Of a DNA stretch of 64,000 bases, positions 42,100-50,129 are shown piece after piece (within the stretch, counting starts at the first letter, position 1; every line of letters starts with the position of its first letter). The notes beneath the pieces are model-generated. The model did no database searches, was not told the origin of the DNA, and saw only the letters and a program-made list of their open reading frames with translations. This DNA comes from Azospirillum formosense. Its GTDB lineage: Bacteria > Pseudomonadota > Alphaproteobacteria > Azospirillales > Azospirillaceae. The DNA lies in NCBI RefSeq assembly GCF_040500525.1, contig NZ_CP159404.1:463001-527000 (forward strand), given 5' to 3'. The position numbers were made by a program, and so were the translations under genes.

Positions 42100-42570
42100 A
42101 TGCCCGCAGACGGTCCCTCCACCCCTCCGAACTCCCCGCATGGCGGCGGCCTCATCACGCCCAGGGAACTCCACGCCATCACCGAAGAGCAGGAGATGGC
42201 GCGGCGGAAGGAGGCGCAGGAGCTTGAAAGGAAAAAGCAGGAAGAGCAAAGCGCGATCCACGAGGCCTTCATGCACCAGCATGTCCGCCCCGACGCCAAG
42301 GAGCGCTTCACCCGCGCCGTGCGCGCGGCGGCGGAACGCGGGGAAACCGAGATCGAGATCGTGCGCTTTCCCAGCGGCTACTGCAGCGACGGCGGCCGGG
42401 CGATCAACAATTTCGAGCCCGACTGGCCGGACAGCCTCACCGGCTTCGCGCGGGAGATCTACGACAACTACGACCGGTATCTGCGCCCCCTCGGCTACAA
42501 GCTGCGCGCCGAGATTCTGAACTATCCCGGCGGCATGCCGGGCGACGTCGGCATCTTCCTGCACTGGTGA
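42100..42570 (+). CDS. Hypothetical protein with charged helical N terminus (156 aa)
   Basis: Begins MPADGPSTPPNSPHGGGLIT. It then has a Glu/Arg/Lys-rich helix (TEEQEMARRKEAQELERKKQ, residues about 28-50) and a compact C-terminal domain (EIEIVRFPSGYCSDGGRAIN, GYKLRAEILNYPGGMPGDVG). No signal or membrane segment. A GGGAG ribosome-binding site precedes the ATG; an in-frame TTG at 42040 is an alternative start. Codon composition is like its neighbours. The C-terminal pattern resembles small uncharacterised proteobacterial proteins, but I do not recognise a named family. Convergent with the beta-helix gene, separated by a strong hairpin. Confidence 0.7.
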   Translation: MPADGPSTPPNSPHGGGLITPRELHAITEEQEMARRKEAQELERKKQEEQSAIHEAFMHQHVRPDAKERFTRAVRAAAERGETEIEIVRFPSGYCSDGGRAINNFEPDWPDSLTGFAREIYDNYDRYLRPLGYKLRAEILNYPGGMPGDVGIFLHW

Positions 42571-42611
42571 GAGCGGCCACTGCTGAGAGCGGCGGCGTCC
42601 GAACGCACCGA

Positions 42612-42636
42612 CGCCCGGCCAGAAGCTGGCCGGGCG
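42612..42636. terminator. Bidirectional hairpin between convergent genes
   Basis: Perfect 11-bp stem CGCCCGGCCAG / CTGGCCGGGCG with loop AAG, between the hypothetical protein and the minus-strand beta-helix gene. No U-tract on either side. Confidence 0.7.
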
Positions 42637-42672
42637 CGGTCGTCGCCGAAAATGTGAGGAGAGATGCCGACC

Positions 42673-44385
42673 TTAGGCGGTCGGGCTCGCCTTCGAGGCC
42701 GACGAGATGGTGTTGTTGGCGACGTTCTGGCTGATGCTGTCGGCGATCGACACCGCGGAACGGCCGTTGTTGTTGTTGAAGATGTTGTCGTGCACGTCGA
42801 GCGTGATCGACCCGGCGCCCTTCAGGTGCTCCATGATGCCGCCGTTGTTGTTGAAGATCTCGTTGCCGTAGATCTTGTAGGTGACGCTGGTGCCCTGGTT
42901 CTGGCCGACCGAGATGCCGACGTTGGCGTTGCCGTAGATGGTGTTGTCGTAGATCTCGGTGCTCGACTTGGCGAGGATGCCGGCGCCGCGCGGGTTGTCG
43001 TAGATCGTGTTGTCGTGGATCTTCAGCGTGCTGTTGGCCTGGCTGTGGTCGTGGTAGAGCCCGTGCGACCGGCCGTCGCCGCCGCCGGCGCCGTTGTTGA
43101 AGATCGTGTTGCCGGCGATCTCGCCGCTCAGGATGCGGCCGTTCCAGCCCGAATAGACACCGTCGGTCCGCCAGCCGTTGTCGCTGATCGTGTTGTTGGT
43201 GAAGTACTGGTCGGCGTTGTCGGCGGAATAATGCACGATGCCGTAGGCGCCGTTGCCGTCGATCGTGGACCCGTCGATCCGCAGCCCGTGGGAGGTGCCG
43301 CTGATGACGACGCCCGAGCCGTGGTTGTCGACGATCTGCGAGTTGGTGACCTTCACGTTGTCGGCGCCGCCGTTCAGCAGCAGGCCGGCGTCGCCCGAAC
43401 CCTTCATGGTCAGGCTGTCGAAGGTGATGTTGTCCTTGTTGTTCAGGCTGACGGCGTAGCTGGAGCCGCTGGCCGCCTCGATCACCGGGTTGGCGCCGGT
43501 GCCGTAGGCGCCGTAGATGATCGGCTTGTCGGAGGTGCCGGAGGTGGAGGCCAGCAGGCTGTCGTGCCAGGTCTCGCCACGCTCGAACAGGACCAGCGAG
43601 CCGGGGGCGAAGTTGGTGGAGTTCACCTTGTCGAGCGACTTCCAGGCCTGGTTGGCATCATGGCCGGAATTGCTGTCGCTGCCGTTGGTCGCATCGACGT
43701 AATAGATCTGCGAGGCCGGGGTGGACGGGTAGTCCGACGTGCCGGAGGTCGGCGCCATGGGGGCGGCCGGCGCCGCCGCGGCGGTCGTCGCGAAGAACTC
43801 CTTGGGAGCGGCGACGGCCAGCGTGCCGTTCCACCACATGTTGGCCTGACCCGGGACGACGTCCTTGCCGTCCAGCGCGCCCTTGTCATAGGTGACCGAC
43901 GGGTCGGTCGGGGCGACCTTGTGGCCGTTGATGGAGATGGCGTTGACCGTCAGGTTGCGGTCCTGCCCATCGACGGCGCCGTCGTTGTCGTACTGGATCT
44001 GAATCTTGTGCGCCTGATCGGCGGTCACGTTGGCGTCGAAGGAGAAGTCCTTGGCGTCGCCGCCCGCGGTGCCTTCGCCGACGACGGCGCCGTCCACCAG
44101 CAGCTTGAAATGGGGCGACACACCGCCCGCGGCGGTGCCGGAGGCGTTCACGACGATCTTGGCGGTGGAGGCGGCAGCGGCCGTGGCGTCGGCCAGCGCA
44201 AGAGGCTGCGCGGTGGTCTGGAGTGCCTGGAGATGGAGAATTGAGTCCGGCGTCGCGGCGCTGTCGGTGGTCACCGGGGTGATGCCGTCGACAACAGCCT
44301 GGAACGGATCGGCAGCAGAATCACCGACAAAACCGGTCGTGTCGGCGTGGTTCTGATGATCAAGCTCAATGGCCATATGTTCCAT
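42673..44385 (-). CDS. Right-handed beta-helix protein with CBM60-like domain (570 aa)
   Basis: Residues about 75-160 resemble a calcium-dependent CBM36/CBM60 carbohydrate-binding domain (FKLLVDGAVVGEGTAGG, IQIQYDNDGAVDGQDRNLTV). After an Ala/Pro linker, residues about 225-560 form a parallel beta-helix with many NTIxDN-type coils (ITFDSLTMKGSGDAGLLLNG, NTIYDNPRGAGILAKSSTEI), as in pectate lyase/alginate epimerase-like proteins. No signal peptide, and the N terminus (MEHMAIELDHQNHADTTGFV) is acidic/polar, so export would have to be non-Sec, possibly by type I secretion, although no RTX block is present. It might bind or cleave a polysaccharide; catalytic residues cannot be placed. An AAAGAGTGAAAG leader precedes the start. 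Ends with TAG opposite the convergent gene. Confidence 0.78.
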   Translation of the reverse strand: MEHMAIELDHQNHADTTGFVGDSAADPFQAVVDGITPVTTDSAATPDSILHLQALQTTAQPLALADATAAAASTAKIVVNASGTAAGGVSPHFKLLVDGAVVGEGTAGGDAKDFSFDANVTADQAHKIQIQYDNDGAVDGQDRNLTVNAISINGHKVAPTDPSVTYDKGALDGKDVVPGQANMWWNGTLAVAAPKEFFATTAAAAPAAPMAPTSGTSDYPSTPASQIYYVDATNGSDSNSGHDANQAWKSLDKVNSTNFAPGSLVLFERGETWHDSLLASTSGTSDKPIIYGAYGTGANPVIEAASGSSYAVSLNNKDNITFDSLTMKGSGDAGLLLNGGADNVKVTNSQIVDNHGSGVVISGTSHGLRIDGSTIDGNGAYGIVHYSADNADQYFTNNTISDNGWRTDGVYSGWNGRILSGEIAGNTIFNNGAGGGDGRSHGLYHDHSQANSTLKIHDNTIYDNPRGAGILAKSSTEIYDNTIYGNANVGISVGQNQGTSVTYKIYGNEIFNNNGGIMEHLKGAGSITLDVHDNIFNNNNGRSAVSIADSISQNVANNTISSASKASPTA

Positions 44386-44885
44386 GGTCTTTCACTCTTT
44401 CCTTTTTACAGCGCCACGTTTGTGGCGGTGGGCGGGAATGTGCGCGGATCGCGCCGTCCCGCTTGCTGTGCGCTCAATCGTTTTCGACAGGACCGGAGCC
44501 TAGCCAGCCCCGTGTGGCCTTAAATGGTTCGATTTTAGGATAATTAGATTTTGAAGTGCGCCAAATCCGTCACAGGAAATCCCCTAACGAAAGGAGTAGT
44601 TCCCTGAATTTAAGCGCTAGCACGAACGGATTAATACTTCTGGTAAATTCTTGGAATCTCTCCGAACTACAAGAATTTAGCCACCAATTTCCGATGGATT
44701 TCTGCGCTGCATCCAAGGATTGGGTCCGGCCGTCTTGTGACATTCCTGTTGAAGAAAGCTGGGATGCCACATACCATACGCCACACGGACAGTTTGTATA
44801 TCAAACAATCCGTCTCGCCAGACAATCGAAAAATGATGAGCCGTGCCGACGGAAGCCCGGCCACCCAAAAGGGAAGGAATGAGGC
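44386..44885. other. AT-rich intergenic region between the beta-helix and tctC genes
   Basis: 500 bp of markedly lower GC than the surroundings, presumably holding the two divergent promoters. It contains a small inverted repeat GTTTG-TATAT-CAAAC at 44792-44806 that resembles FCD-type GntR sites. A 108-codon GTG frame (44556-44882) is not convincing. Confidence 0.55.
44792..44806. promoter_or_regulatory. Possible GntR-type site upstream of tctC
   Basis: GTTTGTATATCAAAC, 80 bp before the tctC start. Short arms (5 bp), so weak evidence alone; the AT-rich TGTATAtCA core resembles other GntR-like sites in the window. Confidence 0.35.
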
Positions 44886-45959
44886 ATGAAGGACGTACAG
44901 CGCCCGCGCTGCGCGCGGAAGACCCCTTTTGACTCCTTCGCTTTTAAAAACACGCCAAGAAGAACGCTTGCCGGCGGAACGGCCCTGGCCGGCGCGCTCG
45001 GCCTTCTGCTGATCCCCAACGCGGCCCAGGCCGCCTGGGAGCCGACCAAATCGGTCGAATTCGTCGTCCCGGCGGGAACCGGTGGCGGCGCCGACCAGAT
45101 GGCGCGGATGATCCAGGGCATCATTCAGAAGAACAACCTGATGGGCCAGCCCATCGTCGTCATCAACAAGTCGGGCGGAGCCGGTGCGGAAGGCTTCCTC
45201 GACGTCAAATCGTCGAGCCGCAACCCGCACAAGATCATCATCACCCTGTCCAACCTGTTCACCACGCCCCTGGCGACCGGCGTTCCCTTCTCCTGGAAGG
45301 ACATGACTCCGGTGGCGATGCTGGCGCTGGACAACTTCGTCCTGTGGGTGAACAGCGAGGCCCCGCAGAAATCGCCCAAGGAGTTCGTCGAGGCCGCCAA
45401 GGAGGGCGGGGCCAACCGCTTCAAGATGGGCGGCACCGGCTCCAAGCAGGAGGACCAGATCATCACCGCCGCCATCGAGCAGTCGGCGGGGGTCACCTTC
45501 ACCTACGTCCCCTACAAGGGCGGCGGCGACGTCGCGGCCCAGCTCGTCGGCAACCACATCAACGCCAGCGTCAACAACCCGATCGAGGCGGTGTCGCAAT
45601 GGCGGGCCGGGGCGCTGCGGCCCCTCTGCGTCTTCGACAAGGAGCGCATCCCGCTGAAGGAGCCGGTGGCCGACGGCAAGTCGTGGAACAGCATCCCGAC
45701 CTGCAAGGAATCCGGTCTGGACGTGGAATACACCATGCTGCGCGGCATCTTCATGGGGCCGGGAGTCACGCCGGACCAGATCGCCTATTACGTGGACCTC
45801 TTCAAGAAGGTCCGCGAGACGGAGGAATGGAAGGACTTCATGGCCAAGGGGGCCTTCAACGTCAGCTTCAAGACCGGCGACGACTTCAAGTCCTGGCTGA
45901 CCGCGGCGGAAACCCAGCACAAGACCCTGATGGACAAGGCGGGCTTCACCAAGCAATAG
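44886..45959 (+). CDS. tctC: Tripartite tricarboxylate transporter substrate-binding protein TctC (357 aa)
   Basis: Bug-family periplasmic binding protein for a carboxylate. The long N-terminal signal region contains RRTLAGGTALAGALGLLLIP with a double Arg before the hydrophobic core, possibly Tat-dependent, and cleaves after AQA (PNAAQAAWEPTKSVEF). Typical TctC segments are VEFVVPAGTGGGADQMARMI, GQPIVVINKSGGAGAEGFL, FTYVPYKGGGDVAAQLVGNH and IFMGPGVTPDQIAYYVDLFK. First gene of tctCBA. The ligand (citrate, tartrate, tricarballylate or another carboxylate) is not determinable. Confidence 0.93.
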   Translation: MKDVQRPRCARKTPFDSFAFKNTPRRTLAGGTALAGALGLLLIPNAAQAAWEPTKSVEFVVPAGTGGGADQMARMIQGIIQKNNLMGQPIVVINKSGGAGAEGFLDVKSSSRNPHKIIITLSNLFTTPLATGVPFSWKDMTPVAMLALDNFVLWVNSEAPQKSPKEFVEAAKEGGANRFKMGGTGSKQEDQIITAAIEQSAGVTFTYVPYKGGGDVAAQLVGNHINASVNNPIEAVSQWRAGALRPLCVFDKERIPLKEPVADGKSWNSIPTCKESGLDVEYTMLRGIFMGPGVTPDQIAYYVDLFKKVRETEEWKDFMAKGAFNVSFKTGDDFKSWLTAAETQHKTLMDKAGFTKQ

Positions 45960-45982
45960 CCTCCCTCGTCCAACGCGCGGCC

Positions 45983-46003
45983 CCCGGGGCATCGCGCCCC
46001 GGG
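45983..46003 (+). terminator. Intercistronic hairpin between tctC and tctB
   Basis: CCCGGGGC-atcgc-GCCCCGGG, 8-bp perfect stem, 24 bp after the tctC stop. Such hairpins often raise binding-protein mRNA relative to the permease genes by attenuation or 3' protection. Confidence 0.55.
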
Positions 46004-46042
46004 CGCCCTCCCCCACCTTCCGGGTTTTCGTGGGAGTGAGCC

Positions 46043-46549
46043 ATGGAGCATGGAACGCAGAACAGTGATCCGGTCGTTTCGAACCGGACCATGGAGATCG
46101 TCGTCGCCGGGCTGTTCGCCCTCGTCGCCCTCGTGGTGATGGCCGACAGCATCCGCGTCGGCAACGGCTGGGGGTCCGACGGACCGAAGGCCGGCTACTT
46201 CCCCTTCTATGTCGGCCTGATCATGCTGGTCAGCAGTCTGGCCACGCTGGCCGTCAACCTCTGGCGCCACAGCGGCGAACGCACCGCCTTCGTCGAGAAA
46301 CATCAGCTCGCCCTGGTTCTCCAGGTGCTGGTCCCCAGCGTGGTCTTCGTGGCCCTGACCGCCTTCCTGGGCATCTACCTGTCGGCGGTGCTGTTCATCG
46401 CCTTCTTCATGCATTGGGTGGGCAAGTACCCGCTCAAGACGATCCTGCCCGTCTCGATCCTCGTGCCCGCGGGCCTCTTCGTGATGTTCGAAATCTGGTT
46501 CCTGGTACCGCTTCCCAAGGGACCGGTGGAGACGATGTTCGGGTTCTGA
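46043..46549 (+). CDS. tctB: Tripartite tricarboxylate transporter small membrane subunit TctB (168 aa)
   Basis: Small inner-membrane subunit with four hydrophobic segments (IVVAGLFALVALVVMADSI, YFPFYVGLIMLVSSLATLAV, ALVLQVLVPSVVFVALTAFL, ILVPAGLFVMFEIWFLVPLP). The motif GPKAGYFPFYVG and the C-terminal FEIWFLVPLPKGP are typical of TctB/DUF1468 proteins. Length fits the family. Follows tctC and precedes tctA on the same strand. Confidence 0.92.
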   Translation: MEHGTQNSDPVVSNRTMEIVVAGLFALVALVVMADSIRVGNGWGSDGPKAGYFPFYVGLIMLVSSLATLAVNLWRHSGERTAFVEKHQLALVLQVLVPSVVFVALTAFLGIYLSAVLFIAFFMHWVGKYPLKTILPVSILVPAGLFVMFEIWFLVPLPKGPVETMFGF

Positions 46550-46721
46550 CCAGTCCAGTTTTTGAAAGCCGGGGCGGCCGCGGGAACGGCCGCGCACACC
46601 GAAGCAGCGGCAGGCATCCGCGACGAACCAGCCCATGCGGCGGGGACGAACCCCGCCCTGCGCGCTCAAGACGCGACCTTTCCAAACGGAACGGGCGCGG
46701 ATGCCGGAAAGGGAGGGAAAC

Positions 46722-48248
46722 TTGGAAGCGCTCGGGTCACTCATACACGGGTTCGGCGTGCTCGCCGATCCCATGAACATCGCCTACATGTTCATCGGCA
46801 TCACGCTGGGCGTTCTGATCGGCGTGCTGCCGGGGCTGGGCGGGGCGAACGGGGTGGCGATCCTGCTGCCCCTGACCTTCAGCATGTCGCCGACCTCCGC
46901 CATCATCATGCTCTCCTGTATCTACTGGGGAGCGTTGTTCGGCGGGGCCATCACCTCGGTCCTGTTCAACATACCGGGCGAGCCATGGTCGGTGGCGACC
47001 ACCTTCGACGGCCACCCCATGGCGCAGAAGGGCCATGCGGGCGAGGCCCTGACGGCGGCCTTCACCTCGTCCTTCTTCGGGGCGTTCGTGGCGGTCCTGC
47101 TCATCACCTTCCTGGCCCCCGTGATCGCCGGCTTCGCCCTGCGCTTCGGTCCGGCGGAGTTCTTCGCGGTCCAGCTTCTGACATTCTGCAGTTTCGTCGG
47201 CATGGGCAGCGAATCCCCCTTCAAGGTGCTGTGCGCCATGATGCTGGGCTTCGCGCTGGCGGCGGTCGGGCTCGACAGCGTGACCGGCGAGCTGCGCATG
47301 ACCTTCGGCTCGGTTGAGCTGCTGCGCGGCTTCGACTTCCTGATCGCGGTCATCGGCCTGTTCGGCATCGGCGAAATCCTCCTGACCATGGAGGAGGGCC
47401 TGGCCTTCAAGGGCAAGAGCGCCAAGATCAACGCCAAGGTCGTGTGGGAGACCTGGAAGAGCCTGCCCCGCTACTGGGTCACCGCCATCCGCGGCTCCAT
47501 CGTCGGCTGCTGGATGGGCATCACGCCCGGCGGCGCCACTCCCGCCTCCTTCATGAGCTATGGCCTCGCCAAGCGCTTCTCCAAGAACCGCCAGAATTTC
47601 GGCAACGGCGAGGTGGAGGGCGTGGTCGCCCCGGAAACCGCGGCCCACGCCGCCGGCACCAGCGCGCTGCTGCCCATGCTGACCCTGGGCATCCCCGGCT
47701 CGCCCACCGCGGCGGTGCTGCTGGGCGGCCTGCTGATCTGGGGTCTCCAGCCCGGCCCGCTGCTGTTCGTCGAGCAGAAGGAGTTCGTCTGGGGCCTGAT
47801 CGCCAGCATGTATCTGGGCAACATCGCCGGCCTGATCGTCGTGCTGACCACGGTTCCGGTCTTCGCCTCGATCCTGCGCATCCCCTTCAGCATCATCGCG
47901 CCGGTCATCGTGGTGATCTGCGCGGTCGGCGCCTACACCGTGCACAACGCCTTCCTCGACATCGTCATGATGCTGGTGTTCGGCGTCGTCGGCTACGTCT
48001 TCAAGAAACTGTCCTACCCGCTGGCCCCGCTGGTGCTGGCCCTGGTGCTGGGCGACATGGCGGAAAGCTCCTTCCGGCAGGCCATGCTGGTGTCGCAGGG
48101 GGATCTGGCGATCTTCTGGTCCAACCCGCTGGTCGGCAGCATCGTCACCCTGGCGCTGGTCATGCTGTTCTGGCCGCTGATGTCCGCCCTGCTGCGCAAG
48201 CGGCAGTCCCGGCAGGACGGCGGGACCGAGGTCATCCCGGTCAAATAA
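46722..48248 (+). CDS. tctA: Tripartite tricarboxylate transporter large permease TctA (508 aa), likely TTG start
   Basis: Large permease with about 11-12 transmembrane segments. Conserved blocks are GITLGVLIGVLPGLGGANGV near the N terminus and WMGITPGGATPASFMSYG and TLGIPGSPTAAVLLGGLLIW in the middle. The TTG at 46722 is preferred: it sits 6 nt after GGGAGG and yields the standard N terminus MEALGSLIHGFGVLADP. An ATG at 46701 adds seven polar residues and has no good RBS. The tct genes end in a strong hairpin at 48278-48314. Confidence 0.9.
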   Translation: MEALGSLIHGFGVLADPMNIAYMFIGITLGVLIGVLPGLGGANGVAILLPLTFSMSPTSAIIMLSCIYWGALFGGAITSVLFNIPGEPWSVATTFDGHPMAQKGHAGEALTAAFTSSFFGAFVAVLLITFLAPVIAGFALRFGPAEFFAVQLLTFCSFVGMGSESPFKVLCAMMLGFALAAVGLDSVTGELRMTFGSVELLRGFDFLIAVIGLFGIGEILLTMEEGLAFKGKSAKINAKVVWETWKSLPRYWVTAIRGSIVGCWMGITPGGATPASFMSYGLAKRFSKNRQNFGNGEVEGVVAPETAAHAAGTSALLPMLTLGIPGSPTAAVLLGGLLIWGLQPGPLLFVEQKEFVWGLIASMYLGNIAGLIVVLTTVPVFASILRIPFSIIAPVIVVICAVGAYTVHNAFLDIVMMLVFGVVGYVFKKLSYPLAPLVLALVLGDMAESSFRQAMLVSQGDLAIFWSNPLVGSIVTLALVMLFWPLMSALLRKRQSRQDGGTEVIPVK

Positions 48249-48277
48249 GCCATCCCGCTGAACCAGCTCCACCCACT

Positions 48278-48314
48278 CCCCCGCCGGCCTCCGGGACGGG
48301 ACGGCCGGCGGGGG
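48278..48314 (+). terminator. Rho-independent terminator of tctCBA
   Basis: 12-bp perfect stem CCCCCGCCGGCC / GGCCGGCGGGGG with a 13-nt loop, followed by GATTTCTTCT. Confidence 0.8.
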
Positions 48315-48345
48315 GATTTCTTCTCACATCGGGGGGTTCGGGACG

Positions 48346-49050
48346 ATGGACACGTCCGATTTCATGATCGCTCTGCTCCAGATCATCTGGATCGACATCC
48401 TGCTGAGCGGCGACAACGCGCTCGTCATCGCGCTGGCCTGCCGCTCGCTGCCGCCGAAGCAACAGAAGATCGGCGTCTTCCTCGGCACCGGGGCGGCCAT
48501 CGTGCTGCGCGTGCTGTTCGCCGTCATCATCGCCTATCTGCTGGCCATCCCGTACCTGAAGATCATCGGCGGTGTGCTGCTGTTCTGGATCGCCATCAAG
48601 CTGATGCTGCCCACCGAGGAGGAGGAGCAGGCGGCGCACTCCGGCACCTCCGCCGGGCTGTGGGGGGTGGTCCGCACCATCGTGATCGCCGACGCGGTGA
48701 TGAGCCTGGACAACGTCATCGCCATCGCCGCCGCCTCGCACGGCAACACGGTCCTGCTGATCCTCGGGCTGGCCATCAGCATTCCGCTGATCGTCTTCGG
48801 CAGCACCCTGATCCTGAAGGCCATCGAACGGCTGCCGGCCCTGGTCTACGCCGGCGCCGGGCTGCTCGGCTACATCGCGGCGGAGGTCATCCTCACCGAC
48901 CCGAGCATCCATTCCCACGTGACGGAAAGCCTGCCGGTGCTGACCGGGACGGCGCCCTTCGTCGCGGCGCTGGGGGTGATGACGGCCGGCTTCCTGATGG
49001 CCCGCAGCATCAACCGCCGCCGCGCCGTGGTGGAAACCGATCCGGCTTGA
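48346..49050 (+). CDS. TerC/YjbE-family integral membrane protein (234 aa)
   Basis: Seven hydrophobic segments with the paired family signatures IWIDILLSGDNALVIALACR and IVIADAVMSLDNVIAIAAAS, whose acidic residues are thought to bind metal. YjbE/TerC relatives are implicated in Mn export or metal insertion into exported proteins; the metal here is not known. The start at 48346 (MDTSDFMIALLQ) is 32 bp after the tct terminator, so it likely has its own promoter. The short leader leaves no room for a yybP-ykoY riboswitch, which regulates some TerC genes. Confidence 0.88.
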   Translation: MDTSDFMIALLQIIWIDILLSGDNALVIALACRSLPPKQQKIGVFLGTGAAIVLRVLFAVIIAYLLAIPYLKIIGGVLLFWIAIKLMLPTEEEEQAAHSGTSAGLWGVVRTIVIADAVMSLDNVIAIAAASHGNTVLLILGLAISIPLIVFGSTLILKAIERLPALVYAGAGLLGYIAAEVILTDPSIHSHVTESLPVLTGTAPFVAALGVMTAGFLMARSINRRRAVVETDPA

Positions 49051-49057
49051 CGAGTTC

Positions 49058-49246
49058 TCAGCAGCAGGAGGAGCGACGGGGCTCGCGGCAGCGGTTGCCC
49101 CGGACCGCCCGGAAACGGCCCGGCTGGGCCATGGCGCGCACGTCGCTGGTGATCTCGGAGATGAGTCCCGGATCGTTCCGCACGATCTCCGTCACCACTG
49201 CGGCCAACCCGGCAAGGGCGAACACGACGGCAAGACTCTCCAACAT
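49058..49246 (-). CDS. Possible small single-span membrane protein (62 aa)
   Basis: Begins MLESLAVVFALAGLAAVVTE, one hydrophobic helix followed by an acidic stretch and a basic, Arg-rich tail with a Cys pair at the end. A GGAG ribosome-binding site lies 6 nt upstream. It stands alone on the minus strand between terC and the CBS-BON gene. Family not recognised; the small size makes coding status uncertain. Confidence 0.42.
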   Translation of the reverse strand: MLESLAVVFALAGLAAVVTEIVRNDPGLISEITSDVRAMAQPGRFRAVRGNRCREPRRSSCC

Positions 49247-49340
49247 CGGGAACTCCGGACTCTGGCCACACTCATGCTGCGTTGCAGCAGAGATGGCGCA
49301 AAGTCCGTTGGGGAGCAAGGGATAAGAAACGTAGCATTTC

Positions 49341-49346
49341 GTATAC
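49341..49346. promoter_or_regulatory. GTATAC core upstream of the CBS-BON/GntR genes
   Basis: TTTCGTATACCAGA around a 6-bp GTATAC palindrome, 62 bp before the CBS-BON start. FCD-type GntR proteins often bind such cores; the GntR gene is next but one downstream. Confidence 0.35.
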
Positions 49347-49407
49347 CAGACACGCAGCAGGAGCCGGACACAGGCTCCGCACCGCCAGTTCAGGGAGGAA
49401 CGTCGAG

Positions 49408-50094
49408 ATGCAAGCGAAGGACGTCATGACATCGCCGGTCATCACGGTGGCGCTGGACACCCCCGTGCCGGACATCGCGGAATTGCTTTTAACCCATCGG
49501 ATCAGCGGCTTGCCGGTGGTGGACCAGGACGGCCGGGCGGTCGGCATCATCAGCGAGGGGGACCTTCTGCGCCGGGTGGAGACGGGAACCGACCGCCCGC
49601 GCGCCCGCTGGCTGGAGATGCTGGTGGGCCGCAACGTGCAGGCCGCCGATTTCCTGAAGACCCATGGGCGCTGCGCGCGCGACGTCATGTCGCGCCCGGT
49701 CCACGCCGTCGCGCCCGACACGGAGATCGCCGAGATCGCCGACCTTATGGAGGACAAGCGCATCAAGCGCGCCCCGGTCCTGGTCGACGGCCGTCCGGTC
49801 GGCATCATCAGCCGGGCCAATCTGCTGCACGGGCTGCTCCGCAACCGGCGCGGCGCCGTCGGTTTCGGCGCGACCGGCGACGAGGCAATCCGCGCCGCGC
49901 TGCTGGAGGCGTTGGAGGGACAGTCCTGGGTGGACCTGAATCAGGTCAACATCGTCGTCAACGACGGGGTCGTGCAGCTCTGGGGCATGGTCGACAGCGA
50001 GGAGCAGCGCCGCGCCCTGCACACCGCGGCGAGCGGCGTGAGCGGCGTGAAGCGCGTGGAGGAACATCTCAACCGGAACCGCTTCGTCGGGTGA
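49408..50094 (+). CDS. CBS-pair and BON domain protein (228 aa)
   Basis: Residues 1-60 (AKDVMTSPVITVALDTPVPD, ISGLPVVDQDGRAVGIISEG) and about 90-145 (ARDVMSRPVHAVAPDTEIAE, RAPVLVDGRPVGIISRANLL) form a CBS pair that usually binds adenosyl ligands. Residues about 155-225 form a BON domain (LNQVNIVVNDGVVQLWGMVD, GVSGVKRVEEHLNRNRF). The start at 49408 follows GGGAGGA; the frame back to 49282 is rejected. Cytosolic; probably an energy or stress sensor. It lies 35 bp before the GntR gene, likely one transcript. Confidence 0.88.
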   Translation: MQAKDVMTSPVITVALDTPVPDIAELLLTHRISGLPVVDQDGRAVGIISEGDLLRRVETGTDRPRARWLEMLVGRNVQAADFLKTHGRCARDVMSRPVHAVAPDTEIAEIADLMEDKRIKRAPVLVDGRPVGIISRANLLHGLLRNRRGAVGFGATGDEAIRAALLEALEGQSWVDLNQVNIVVNDGVVQLWGMVDSEEQRRALHTAASGVSGVKRVEEHLNRNRFVG

Positions 50095-50129
50095 TCCCCG
50101 GCCATCCGCCCCATCGAAGGAGCAGACCG

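Noticed and set aside
44556-44882. 108-codon GTG frame in the AT-rich region before tctC
   Set aside because: No good ribosome-binding site, no recognisable protein features, and the base composition does not match coding DNA here. More likely promoter/leader sequence.
48249-48345. Manganese (yybP-ykoY) riboswitch upstream of the TerC-family gene
   Set aside because: The gap is only 97 bp and is largely filled by the tct terminator hairpin. The conserved riboswitch elements are not visible.
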